Assembly: GCF_000002875.2 (NCBI RefSeq)
Contig: NC_009419.2
Span: 242,433 to 306,432 of the forward strand
DNA from: Leishmania infantum JPCM5
Taxonomy: Eukaryota > Euglenozoa > Kinetoplastea > Trypanosomatida > Trypanosomatidae
Direction: 5' to 3'
Length of the DNA: 64,000 nucleotides
The notes beneath the pieces were generated by a model that had not been told where the DNA came from, did no database searches, and saw nothing but the letters and a program-made list of their open reading frames with translations. Shown here in pieces: positions 1-11,172 of this stretch. Made by a program: the position numbers and the translations under genes. Positions within the stretch are counted from its first letter, which is position 1, and each line of letters begins with the position of its first letter.

Positions 1-3000
1 TTCGCTGTCTCTTTGGTTGCTGATTTGTCTGTCCTTTTTTGCTGTCGTTTTTTTTTATGTGTTTGGTGCCATGTAGTGCGACCCCGCTACATCAGGCCTG
101 CTGGCATCTCAAGAGCCGGGCTCTTTCTTGACGCTCTCTCGCTCGTACGCATGCTCGTTGTGACTGTCGTCTTTCTTGTCATTGACACATTTTCTTTGCT
201 TCTCCTTGTTTACCTGTTTTCTTTCTTCATTCCGCGCTTCGGGTCTCGGAGGGACTTTGGCAGTGCGCATACGTGAATTATTTGATATTCACTTATGGGT
301 CGGGAGAACGCCCGCGCTTCCCTGTCGATGCCCGCTCTACAATTCGCCACGGTAATCGCCCCGTCATTTCATCCGAGGTTTCTGCTATTTTTGTTTCACA
401 TGGTTTCCTGTATGTTTGGTTTTTGTTCTGCTTGGGTGTTCGCACATGTCTCAACGGACAGGATTGCGTTGATGGTGATGCTTGCGACTTGACGGTGCTT
501 ATGATGTGTTTCGTCGATCAAGGCGCAGCTCTTGGGTGCATGCGCCACATTGGTTTGCTTCGTTAGACTGAGTAAAGGGTGAAAACTAGTGAGCTCGTTT
601 GGGTGGTGCGCTGAGTGGCGTGGAAAGAGACAAGCGTGCTTGTTTGCGTGTGCGTGTCTTGCGTTGTGAGCAGAAGTTAGAGCCCCTCTGATACATGTCT
701 TTGTGTTTTGGTTGCCATACTTCTCTCTCCGCTCGTCATCCACTCCCCCTCATCTCTATCTCGCTCGAACTCACTGCTCTTGCCATTGCAGCCTCGATTT
801 ACTCGGGACATGTACCGCGACCTCAAACCGCTGCCCCACCGCAAAAAGTCGCCCAAACGTCGTCAACTTCCTTATCTGGTCGTCGGTGCGTGTGATGTTC
901 GCTTGTTTGTGTGAGTACTGTCCACTGGCGCATTTTTCCTGCTGATTTCAAAGTCGTTTTTTTTTGTCCTGCGGGCCTTTTCGTAGCGCCCAGGCCTCGT
1001 CTCACGTCTCCTGGTCCGAATACTATCTTAGACTCCGTCCCTCGTCTCTCGAAGCACTTCCCGATCGGCTTCTGCTCTTGAAGTCATGCACTTGCGAGCC
1101 TGCTGTATGAGGGGGGCTGAAGTGTCGCCTCTGCTCATCTCTTCCTGCCGCCCCACCCCACCCCCCATTTCCTGCCTTCCTCCCACCGCGCGTGCGCTGT
1201 ACTTCCCCGTGTCGCTAACGGTCGAGCTAGAAGAGCCTAGAGAAAACAAAAACAGGTGGAGAGAGAAAGCGGAGGCAGGCGCCGTTTTTGGGGGAGGAGT
1301 GGAGAGGGGTAGCGAGTGGTTCGGCTCCAAGTGAAGATTCTGTTGCCTGGTAATCGCCTCGTTGCTCTCGTTACGTGTTCTGGACAGACGTTTAAGTTTA
1401 TCCCTGTTGGCTTGCTGTCAATCACACGCCTGCAGACGCACACAACAGAGGCGTAATTGCCTGCTCGCTTTATAAAACGAAAAAAAAAACGCTAGCACAC
1501 GCACGCTTTATTTCAAGCTGTAAAATGAAAACTAGAAACAGAAAGAACAGCGTGATCAGCTTCTCTTTTCGAAAAAGGCGTTGTTGTCTTCTTTTTGCTG
1601 TGCGACCCTATCGTTTTGTCTGTGTGTGTGTCTCTCCCTCGCTCGCTCGTTATGTGTATGTTGTGCTTTTCCTCTGTGATTCACACGGAGAGGCACGAGG
1701 GAATGCCTCATTAAAGGAGGAGGCGGAGCACAGAAACGAACTGAAAAGTCGAGGAAAGAAGTCACTCGCTTCTTTCTTTGCCCCTAATTCAGCCCTCCAT
1801 GCCTTCCCCTCTCTCCCTCCCATACACACACGCACACACACACGCATCCCTCTTTCTCCGTGTAGACAATTTCTTCATATTATTGTGTCCGTGAAATGCA
1901 CGTGTATGTAGAGCATGTTTTTTTTTTGTTTTGCTTCGTTCTGTTGGTTGCTTCTCCGTTGGCGTCTTAATGGTTCTTCGGCATGTTGTACTTGTATGTG
2001 TCTGCTCGTGGCTCTTTTGGTTTGACACGTCGTTTTTTCCGTGTTGCCCCCTCCCCTAATTTCTTCCCTTTCCTCCTGAGGAAAGGGTACCGCTACTCCG
2101 ACTCATACCCTTTCGCGCGTTGCGCCATGAAGAGGGCCTGCAGTACGCCTCCACAGTACTTCGTGCGTAGCTTCAGACGGACAGATGTGAGGCAATGCAG
2201 GTGCGCAGATTGCTTGCCCCCTTCCCCTTTCTTTCGTTTCTGCGTCAGACGACACACACTGCTGCGATAGAGGGGGCGAGAGGGAAAAGGGAAAGAATAC
2301 AGTCAACGCACTAGAGTGGTTCCTAAAGGCATATGTCCGTCGTAAACCCTCGAAAACAACACGCAGCCATCACCACCCACCACCCCTTCATTGAACACAC
2401 TTGCGCGGGCACTCACTTCCGCACACGATGGCACCTTGCACCTTTCATCTTCCTCTTTCATCCCGGTGTCTCTCACTCACCTGAGATGCTTATACGTCTG
2501 TCTTTATTGTTTGCCTCATTTTCCTCGTTTATCGCCTTTCAAGCATGCTCTCGATACTTGTTGTGCGGTAGAAGGAGAGAGGGAGGGATAGCGGCGTGTG
2601 GCGTCGTGTGCACACGGGTGCCGTTTACGAGCAAAGCCGATAATCAGAGGCCCCCAAAGGAAACGAGCCACGCCGTTAAAAGGAATTTCGCTGCACGTCT
2701 GCCGCCGCGTGCTGCAAGAATGAGAGGAGGAATGAAATGAGGCTAAAAAGACGCACAAGAAACTTCGACAAGAGAGGAGAGCAAGAGGAGTCAAATGGTT
2801 TGCTGTTCTTCGTGCTCGCGTGAACGGCAGTGAAGGACGGGAAGTGTGACGCTCTGAGAAACTAACGCATAGACGCACAGAGAGCTGAGGAAAACGGCCA
2901 CGTGTGAGTTTCCTCGCTCATTGTTCTCCCTCTTCGAGGCATCACCAGCAGCAGTCGTGTGAAGCATCTTCTACTTGTTGGAGTGCACTGTTCTTCGTCA

Positions 3001-6000
3001 CTTTTAGAATAATAGGCGGCGGTTAGCCGAGGTGCTTCTGGCTGCTGCGTGCTCTGCTCTCCACCACCACCACCTCCAGCAGGGTCAGATATCTTTTGAT
3101 ATCGCGCGAACGAAGACGCGAAGCTTCAGAGTAGGAGGCAGTACCTGCTATAGTTATTCTTTACTTTTTCTTTTCGTCGAGGTCTGACCGAATCGGTATG
3201 TGCATGGGGATGTGGTGTGCACGCTTATTTCTATCGGTTACCAGTTTCCATCCCTCTGTACTGGTGTAGTCCTCTTTTAAAATTTTTTCTGCCTTGACCG
3301 GTTTCTGGTCTTCTTTGTTCTTTTTCGTGTCTTTACCAGGTCTCAGACAGTCGTCCGCCTATCCAAGACCTCTGGCACACAGGCAGTGCAGGCACGTATA
3401 CATTGTACGTCGAGGCGAGAGGGAGAGGGAGGGAAGGAGGGGGCGGAAGTCCTTTCCTCCCTCCCTCTTCTCACTTCTCTCACTTGTCATTCTGTATTGT
3501 TTTCTCTTGTGCTCAAGCGATGATGCTAGCGAGAGCGCGTGTGTGTGTGTGCGTGCGTGCGTGCGGTGTGTCCCTCATAACGCTTACCCACCCACTCACG
3601 CCTCTTTCATTCCGCCTTATTTCCATTCATCGCGCCCCTTTTTTCACTCCGCGCCTCCCTCATTCTCTCCCTTGTGCTTCTTCTGTCTCTGTTGTTGTTG
3701 TTTTGTTTTGTGTTTTCCCTTTACGAAGCAATCGACTCTGCGTGGTCGTGTGTGCGCTCTGCTTTACCACCTTGCTTTTCTGCTTCCTTTTCTGTTTGCG
3801 TGCGCTTGTGTCATCTTTTCATCCTCTTTTTGGGCTTGTCTACCCCTCCCCCTTTTAGATTCTGTATATGTGTATATGTAAGTATATGTGTGAGTGTGTG
3901 GTTTTTTTTTCACATAACGTTTTAAAGGATAACGAGTGCCAAGGAGGTGTGCGATGTGCTGTCCTGCTTGCATGTCTCTCTCTCTCTGATTCTTTTTCGT
4001 TTTTGGTTGTTTCCTACGTTTCTTTGCGCCTCCACCGCCACCACCACCCTCTCCCCCCCTCCCATCAAAAGAAGAGCTCGTAGGCCACCCCGCGGCACAC
4101 ACACACACACACGTCCCACACTCACTCTGCCTCTGCCGGAAGTGTGCACACTGAAAAGAGCATCACTAGAGAAAATGGAAGAATTTGCTCTCACTATACG
4201 TTGGATGCTCTTGTGGGTTTCACTGCTGCTTGCTCCCGAGGCCAGAAAGAAAAAAAAATAAGTAAATCAGTAGAAGGAGCCCAAGGCAACGGTCAAACCT
4301 CGTGAGTGCCTTTTCTTTCGGTCGTCCTCTGCACACACACCCGCGATGTGCAAGTCGGACGAGAAGAGTGAACGAAAGCGCCAAAAGTGTGAGAAGAGGA
4401 CAACTACAATTGCGGTGCGAAGAAGAGATGATGGGCGCTGTCCCCCGCCGCCCCTGCGTGCGGCGCTTTTTATTGTTCTTCCCTCGTTGTCACTCCCAAG
4501 TCATCCCTCTTTCTCTTCTCCCGGACAAACATGCATGTGTGCATGTGAGTGTATTTGTGGGCGTGTGGGCGTGTGTGTGTCCGCGAAGGGCTCCATCCTG
4601 CTGTCAGTGTGGCAGCAGAGGTGCCTCGTCTGAGTGATGCACGCGGACTTCCTCTTTATATGCTTTGTTTTTCCGCGGTGAGTTGTGTCCCCCTCCCCTT
4701 CCCCCCTCCCCACAGACGCAGACACACACTCACATTCCCTCTATGTTTGGTTTCTCTTCCTCCTTTGTGCGTGTGTTCCTTCTGTTTTGTATTGCTTGAG
4801 TTCATGGCGCCTTCCCTGATCTGTGTGTTTCTGTCTTTGCGCTCCGTTTTTCGTCCCACTCCTCCTATCGAGCCGTTCACCAGACCCAGGCATCTGCAAA
4901 ACAACAAAAAAGGAGAAACAAATAAAATCAATAGCTAATAAGAACAAGCCATCGCTGCTGCTTTATGTGCATGCGCGTGTGCGTGTGCGTTTGCCAGTAT
5001 GACTTTGTTGTGTGCGTGTTCGGTTCTTCATTTCGTAGTGTCCTGTTGTTGTTCGTTTCCAGACTCTCTCGCTCGCTTTCTCTTTCTCCAGTATTTGGTC
5101 ATCGCGGGTGCGGAAACAGTCTGTGGGATGCGATCAACAAGCCACTGCCGCAGTCGCATTTATGCTCCTCTTCCCACTACGACGCTGTTGACTACCACCC
5201 CCATCACCACCACCACCACCCTCTCCCCTCTCCCCACTCCCCACGCAGCACACGAGCGCAATAGCACTCGGCGGCGGGAGGAGAGGCGAAGTGGTGGTAA
5301 AGGCAAAAGGTTTTAAAATATATATGAAAACGGATGTGGTGCAGTGAGGAGAGCATACCCAGGGAGCGAAAGTGCAGAGGTTAGAAAAGCAGATCACGGT
5401 GGACTAGAGAGGAGTGAGAAGCAGGTAAGCAAAGAAAACAAGAAAAGCGTGTGCGGCCAAATCACAGGACAGCGGGTGGCAGAGGAATGAACGGGAGAGA
5501 ACGTTCAAGGCTGGACACTGTAAGAAGGATGAACGACGAGGAAGGTCAGGGTACATACGCGAAAGTCATGCGCAGGGAGGGAACTTACAATACACATGAA
5601 CAAGCACGCACACATTCTGCTCGGTTGCCTTCACCTGGTGTACTCTTTCCAAGTCTTCCACCTCTACTCCATCGCCCCCTCCTCTCCCTCCCTCCTCCAA
5701 CCCTTCCCTTGTCTGCTTGCCTCAGATGCAGCTCACCTGATCGTGTTCCCGTTGTTCTTTTGCTTCCGAATTCGTGATTCTCATTTTTGGCTTTGTGCTA
5801 CTTTCTGGTTTGCGTGCATAGTGGTCAGGAACCCTCATTTCTCCAGCTCTTCACCGCCTCCCCTCTTTCTCACACGAACGTTTTCTGCCTCGCGCACGCG
5901 CCTCCACGCCTTCCACGCCCCCTACCCCAACAAGGAACGGGACGGGGCGTTCATGTGTAGGTGTGTGGACTTGTGTGCAGGCTCTCGTTTTCTTGACTCG

Positions 6001-6907
6001 CTCTATTCCTTTGTCAACTCGCTTTCGACTGTTTTGCTTTTCATTCGTCCACCCACCCAACATCCCTCCATCCCCATCCCCATCCCCTTTTTTGGTTTTA
6101 TTTTGGTCTGGCCCTTTTTCTTTTTTTTTGCTCTTGTTGTTTGACCTTTATTTGTGTCGGCGTGTGAGTGAGTGTGTGTGTGTGTGTCGCTCCTCCAGTT
6201 GAAGGCGAAGAGGGGTACCGTTGACGTGACTCTCCCAGTACATACAAGCGAAAGCATGACGACGAGTAGCCACGTGTCGCGCCGAATGAAAAATACAAAA
6301 AAGAAACTCACATACGCGCATTCGTTGATGAGTTCGATGTTCTCTTGTCTCTCTTTGGTTCTCCTGCGGACGTACATGAAGATAGAGAGAGAGGCAGGGG
6401 CGGAGGGGGCAGGCGAACGCGTCTCTGTGTGTGTGTGTCTGCGGTGGCGCCGCAGGGATGTGCCGCATGCACCCCCCCCCCCTCTCCTCTCCTCGCGCGC
6501 TCTTTCTCTCGGCATGCCGCTGCCTGCGCCGCCCACGTGCAGTCTGGCCTGCGCACGTGTCCACGCACAAAGACGCCCATCTCAACGCATCTCTGTTCTG
6601 TTTCTCATCCTTTCGCGCACCTGCACACTACATAGGTGCAGGTTTCTTTGTTTTTCTTAATTTCTCTGTCGAGAAAGATCACCATCGCCTCCTCTTCCCT
6701 ATCTTCGAATACATACGCATACACACATACGCCACATAGAGGTGTGCGTCTACGTGTACATGCATGCCTCCAAGCACGCACACACACGCTCGAGCGGCCC
6801 CCGTACCGAAGCCAAACTGTCGCCACATTTGCTCGTCATCTCCTTCGTTACCTGCGAAACACCGTCACTTCGTGGCGCACAAGTGTGACCGCGCACCGGT
6901 TCACCGG
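1..6907. other. Long CDS-free region upstream of the PIP kinase gene
   Basis: I see no credible protein gene here. Open frames are short, on both strands, and encode runs such as poly-Ser/Phe/Leu or His/Thr that come from CT, GT and CA repeats rather than from the GC-rich codon use of the genes downstream. The + strand has repeated pyrimidine tracts (for example around 3445-3510, 3600-3720, 4670-4780, 5640-5720 and 6050-6130), and several are followed by AG. That fits + strand transcription with cryptic or unused trans-splice sites. Purine-rich stretches also occur (about 2728-2790 and 5265-5460). The region could be a very long 3' UTR of a gene outside the window, a non-coding transcript region, or a transcription-start or strand-switch region. 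I found no convincing tRNA, rRNA or snoRNA. Confidence 0.6.
6686..6739 (+). promoter_or_regulatory. Candidate trans-splice acceptor of the PIP kinase gene
   Basis: A CT-rich tract at 6686-6706 is followed by an AG-free stretch up to AG at 6738-6739. Splicing there would put an out-of-frame ATG (6760) and an in-frame ATG (6764) ahead of the preferred start at 6908. A further AG nearer 6908 is possible, so this site is weakly supported. Confidence 0.35.
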
Positions 6908-9900
6908 ATGGAGTCACGCGATGCGCCTGCCATGGCCTCAGTGGACGGCGGCACCGATGGAGCCGTTCCCCACGATTGCGAGGACACAGTACCTCCTCCG
7001 GCAACACCCTCTGCACGCACCAACGAGACAGAGAAAGATCTGCAGCTGCGTCGACTGAGGCGCGAAAATCATCTCCTGCGGCTGCAACTTCTCAAGCTGC
7101 GCGAGCAGCAGCATCAGTTACTGGCTAACACCAGTGCAGCGGCAGTTTGTCCTGTCTCTGATAGTGCTTTAGCCGTATCAGACGTTGCAGAAGCGGCGCC
7201 GCAGCAGGCGCGTTCCGACATAATAGACGAAGAAGCCACAGCCCTACGCACCCGCATGCTGCAACGGATAAGGGAAAGGCAGCAGCGCACCGCAGTGGCG
7301 CGGTCGCTACTGCGCGACGCCGAGCAGCTGTACAGCGAGCTCCCTCAGCAAGAGCAACTTGAGGCAGAGCGGGGTAACTCAAGCGGCACGGCCACGCCGG
7401 TCTCGCCCGCGTCTCCACCTGTAAAGGCGGCGCCGGCGCAGTCGATGCAGACGGCAGCAGCGCCACCATCACCGGCCCCACCGCCGCTGGCACCGGCGGC
7501 AAAGCTCGACATCATCGAGGACGGCTGCGATCAAATAGATCAGCGGCATGCCCTGCTGGCCAGCCCTTCCTCAGCGACGGCTTCGCGAGCGCCGGCTGAC
7601 AAGTCCGCCTCCTCCGGCGCGCACGCTGCTGAAGACTTGTCGGCTGAGGCGATGCTGCAGCGCTTTCAGGACCGCAAATCGCAGCGCCGGCTGCGGCTGG
7701 AGCAGATGTTGGGCCCCATTTACGATGCGGCAGGCAGCGGTGCCGCTGGGCCGAGCCGTGAAAATGACAGCACAGAAACAGCGCCTCTCGGTGCCGTGCC
7801 GCGGGGCGCAGGTGCCGGACAAGGTGGAGAAGGGGCGCAGCCCCCTCTCAACCGCAGCGTGGCAGCGTGGGATGGCAGGGGGAAGAGGATCGACAGTGGC
7901 ACAAGACGCGGCAGGGAAAATGGCCACAAGAACGCTGCGGCAACCGCTACATCCGCTTACAGTGGGCCTACGAGGAACCCGAATCAAATTGGCCGTGCCG
8001 TGAGCGACGCTGTGAAGAATAACAGCTGGTACCTCTGCAAGGTGCTGGAGGCGGCGCTGCTTGACACAATTCAAGCGCGACCGGCAAACGACGCAGCCGC
8101 GCCGGCGTTGTCGTCCTCGCCGGAGAAGCGCCTTCCACACGGCTCGCATTCGAGAGCGACGTCTTTTGCGGAGATGCCATCGTCCTCCTCCTCGCCCGCC
8201 TCAGCCTCTTCCCTGCTGGGTCCTCATTCCGACGGGTGTGCTGCCGGCGGCACCTCTGGCTCCACCTCCGGCTCCACGACGCTGACGACCGGAACCGCCT
8301 CTGTACTCCCGCAGCCAGAGTCGATGGCAGCCGCTCCAACCTCCGTAAAGGTCCCCCAACTGCTCTACCCCAAGGGCGTGAGTGACACGGCGCTGAAGCG
8401 AGCCATTGAGGAGTCGCTGCTCCTGCCCTTTCGCTGCGTGCAAGACGCCCCACGGCGCTTGACGTCGTCGCAGGCGGCGGAGGAGAGTTTGCCGGCGTTC
8501 GAGGCAGAGAACCGTGACGCAGAGCTGCGCCGCTGCTTCGCGGAGGGCGCCGGCAAGGATGCGTTGCTCAGCAGCGGTGCGCGTCGCGACGACGACCTAG
8601 GAAGCACCGCAGCCGGAAACGACGACGAAGAGGCTCCAGAGAGGGAGAGCGACATGCTCGGCGCCCACGACGACAACCTCGACCCGTTTGCCCGTCTACT
8701 GCTCGCTCGTCTCTCCACCGATCTACCTTCGAAGACCACCAAGTCAGACTGGACAGGCAAGCACCTGTCGCGCTACGGCAGCGGCAAGGATGGGGCCAAG
8801 CAGTCGTCATTAGCGTCCCGCAACGCGTCTGCTGCATCCAGCCCCACAAACTCCAAAGCCGGCGTCGCCTTCGTGGCAGCGGCCAGCGGTGACCGCCGCG
8901 TGCACGTCCCCAAGAAGCACTTCAGTCGCCTTGACGAGGTGCAGGTCGAGATGCACGCGCCGGTTATCTTCAACCAAATTCGCGACTTTCTGCGCATGGA
9001 CGTTGAACGCTTCCGCCGCTCCTTTGCACCAACCTCGTCGGCGTCGCAGTCCGATGCGGACAGCGGTGAAGGGGCAGACCGTCTGCGCTGGCGCGCAGCA
9101 CAGACGCAGCAGCGTCTCCGTGTCGGCTCCTCAGCTGGTGCGGACGAGACAACTGCGTGGCGCATCACTGTGTCGCCTGGCAAGAGCGGGACAACCTTGC
9201 TGTACTTCAGCGACTTTGTAATGAAGACGGTTCGGCCCAGAGAGATGGAGTTTCTTCTACGGAAGTTCCTGCCGGCGTATGTGCGTTATTGCGAGCGCAA
9301 CCCGCATACGCTGCTGCCGCGCTTCTACGCGCTGGCGACGCTGCGGTGGTGGAAGGCGGGAGTGGTGCAGCACTTTGTCCTTATGCAGAATGTCTTTGCG
9401 ACGCCGTACTACATTCACCGCATCTACGATGTGAAGGGCAGCACAGTGAACCGGACGGCGCTCCAGCCGGGCAAACCGCCGCCGCGTACGGCCTTCGGCG
9501 CCCTCCTGCTCAAGGATAACGATCTACCTCCGCAGCTCATCATCTGCGGCACGTATCAGCGCGCCATCGTGCTTGCCCAGCTACGCTCCGACGTTGGCTT
9601 CTTGCGCCAGCTCAACGTGGTGGACTACAGCTGCATGATCGGTGTCCGTAGTCGCCTCTTCTCAAGCGAAGAGGGTCCCTCCAAGACGCTCCTGCTCCTG
9701 CGCCGGCAGCACCACGACGGCCACGTGAGCACCCTCGGCAGCAGCGCTGTCGCGACACAGGGGCACATCGGACAAACCTGCAGTGAGGTCATGTACGCGA
9801 CTGACAAAACGGCTGCCGCGGACGGGGCGGGCATTAGCGTGGGGGCAATGGAACCGACGCTGCCGCCGTTCTCCGTTGATGCGCAACGAAGCGACTGTGA

Positions 9901-10159
9901 CGATGATGTCTACGTCTGCATCCACGGATGTGACGGTGGATTGCTGTCGTTACCGATCCACACTTCTGGTGACGACACGACCGCGCGTGAGGAGGTGTAT
10001 TACCTTGGCATCATCGATGTGCTGCAGACATACAACTCGGTCAAGAAGTTGGAGAGCTTTGCGAAGGGCTTCGTCAACGATCGGCGTGCCATCAGCGTGA
10101 TTGCGCCGGATAAGTATGCAGAGAGGCTGTACAAGGTTCTGGAACGCATCACAGTGTAG
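6908..10159 (+). CDS. Phosphatidylinositol phosphate kinase (PIP4K/PIP5K-like)
   Basis: Predicted 1083-residue lipid kinase that would phosphorylate a phosphatidylinositol monophosphate to the bisphosphate on membranes. The catalytic domain fills about residues 675-1083. It opens with APVIFNQIRDFLRMD, then VMKTVRPREMEFLL (the Lys is the likely ATP-binding residue) and NPHTLLPRFYAL. Next come YDVKGSTVNR (840-849), KDNDL, VVDYSCMIGV (about 903-912; usually MDYSLLVGI), GIIDVLQTYN (about 1034) and ISVIAPDKYAERL. The first 670 residues are low-complexity and disordered, with probable coiled coils near 38-75 and 113-160; no FYVE or MORN repeats are visible. I chose ATG 6908 because the 144 bases from the upstream in-frame ATG at 6764 are CA-rich and read like leader. 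If 6764 is used, the protein gains 48 residues. Whether it is a 4- or 5-kinase cannot be read from the sequence. Confidence 0.85.
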   Translation: MESRDAPAMASVDGGTDGAVPHDCEDTVPPPATPSARTNETEKDLQLRRLRRENHLLRLQLLKLREQQHQLLANTSAAAVCPVSDSALAVSDVAEAAPQQARSDIIDEEATALRTRMLQRIRERQQRTAVARSLLRDAEQLYSELPQQEQLEAERGNSSGTATPVSPASPPVKAAPAQSMQTAAAPPSPAPPPLAPAAKLDIIEDGCDQIDQRHALLASPSSATASRAPADKSASSGAHAAEDLSAEAMLQRFQDRKSQRRLRLEQMLGPIYDAAGSGAAGPSRENDSTETAPLGAVPRGAGAGQGGEGAQPPLNRSVAAWDGRGKRIDSGTRRGRENGHKNAAATATSAYSGPTRNPNQIGRAVSDAVKNNSWYLCKVLEAALLDTIQARPANDAAAPALSSSPEKRLPHGSHSRATSFAEMPSSSSSPASASSLLGPHSDGCAAGGTSGSTSGSTTLTTGTASVLPQPESMAAAPTSVKVPQLLYPKGVSDTALKRAIEESLLLPFRCVQDAPRRLTSSQAAEESLPAFEAENRDAELRRCFAEGAGKDALLSSGARRDDDLGSTAAGNDDEEAPERESDMLGAHDDNLDPFARLLLARLSTDLPSKTTKSDWTGKHLSRYGSGKDGAKQSSLASRNASAASSPTNSKAGVAFVAAASGDRRVHVPKKHFSRLDEVQVEMHAPVIFNQIRDFLRMDVERFRRSFAPTSSASQSDADSGEGADRLRWRAAQTQQRLRVGSSAGADETTAWRITVSPGKSGTTLLYFSDFVMKTVRPREMEFLLRKFLPAYVRYCERNPHTLLPRFYALATLRWWKAGVVQHFVLMQNVFATPYYIHRIYDVKGSTVNRTALQPGKPPPRTAFGALLLKDNDLPPQLIICGTYQRAIVLAQLRSDVGFLRQLNVVDYSCMIGVRSRLFSSEEGPSKTLLLLRRQHHDGHVSTLGSSAVATQGHIGQTCSEVMYATDKTAAADGAGISVGAMEPTLPPFSVDAQRSDCDDDVYVCIHGCDGGLLSLPIHTSGDDTTAREEVYYLGIIDVLQTYNSVKKLESFAKGFVNDRRAISVIAPDKYAERLYKVLERITV

Positions 10160-11172
10160 TCACCCTCCCTCCCTCCCCTTCCCTCTTCCCTCACACTTAT
10201 GTATCGCGGATGAATGCAGGATGGCGCAGGTCTTTTGCGTGTTTGCTTCCTCTTCGTGAATTTGTTGGTTTATCTTCCACAACCACCATCTCTCTCTCCG
10301 CCCTCCTAACCCTTTCGGTGTACGTGAGGTGCAGCGCCGCCTCTGCTTCTCTTGACGCGGTGACCCTCACTCCTCTCCACCGCGCGCCACCGCTGCGGTG
10401 GCGCGCGCAGCCTTCCTGCCTCTGTCTCCTGTGGCCCCGCCCTCTCCCATATTCTCTTCGGCCTGCTGCATTTTTGTTGCCTTCTCGTCTCTCTCTCACA
10501 GATGACTCAAGCGGCCATCGCAGCACGCGTGTACGCATGCTTGTGGGCGCGCGCACCCGTTCTTCTTTCACGCTTCGACAGACTTCCTTTTATTGCATGC
10601 TCGTTCGATGGGGGGCCACCGCTGTGCGCCGCGGCATTTGTCCCTGTGCTCATGCTCTCGTCTGTGTCCTGCGCTTGTGTTTGTGAGCTTCCTCTATCCT
10701 TTTCCCGTCTCGCGTATCCCGGCTTGCGAAGTCCATCAATACTCTCGCCGGTCTCTCCCATACGCACACACACACACACATCACCGCGACTCTCTTGCAT
10801 ATGCAACAGGGGACCTCACCGAACAGTCGTATTGCGTGCACCCACATTCCGTGTCTCGCCTTCTGTGTTCGTCGTCGTCGCGGTGGAGGAGGAGGGGAGG
10901 TGCGTGCGGGAGGACACTCCCTCCCTCCCCCCCATCCCCTTCCCTACCCTCTTGTTGCGGCGACTTCGAGTCTAGTTGCACCCGCTTCGCTTGTCTTTGA
11001 CAGCCACGTCCCCCTCCCCCTCCTCCTCTCCCGCACCTCTTCCTTTTGGCTTTCCGCGCACACGTGAAGGTCGGTGCGCACGCGCTTGCTCGAACCCCAA
11101 CGCCGTAGCTACCAGAGCCTACACACCTACAGAAACACGCCAGCCCTCTCACCATTCCCCTGCCTGTCAAGC
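10160..11172 (+). other. Intergenic spacer, PIP kinase to WD40 gene
   Basis: About 1 kb of trailer and leader sequence. It has CT tracts (10165-10195), a short CA repeat near 10767-10781 and the splice signal listed separately. The frame of the next gene is open from 11074, but only from a GTG. No gene seen. Confidence 0.6.
11007..11069 (+). promoter_or_regulatory. Trans-splice acceptor of the WD40 gene
   Basis: A dense CT tract (11010-11055) lies in an AG-free stretch running from 11004 to the AG at 11068-11069. The implied leader is about 103 nt before ATG 11173. Confidence 0.55.

Noticed and set aside
396..743. A 115-residue minus-strand frame near the window start
   Set aside because: His/Ala/Thr/Lys-rich product of repeat sequence; no motif and no splice signal on that strand.
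1316..1330. A GTTCGGCTCC-like string suggesting a tRNA B box
   Set aside because: No matching A box or acceptor stem surrounds it, and no cloverleaf could be drawn.
3294..3881. A 195-residue + strand frame in the upstream region
   Set aside because: It encodes Ser/Phe/Leu/Cys-rich sequence derived from CT and GT repeats, with no coding-like bias, and overlaps other similar frames.
11074..11172. Upstream extension of the WD40 protein
   Set aside because: It begins with GTG, not ATG, and would start just after the likely splice acceptor. ATG 11173 is the first proper start.
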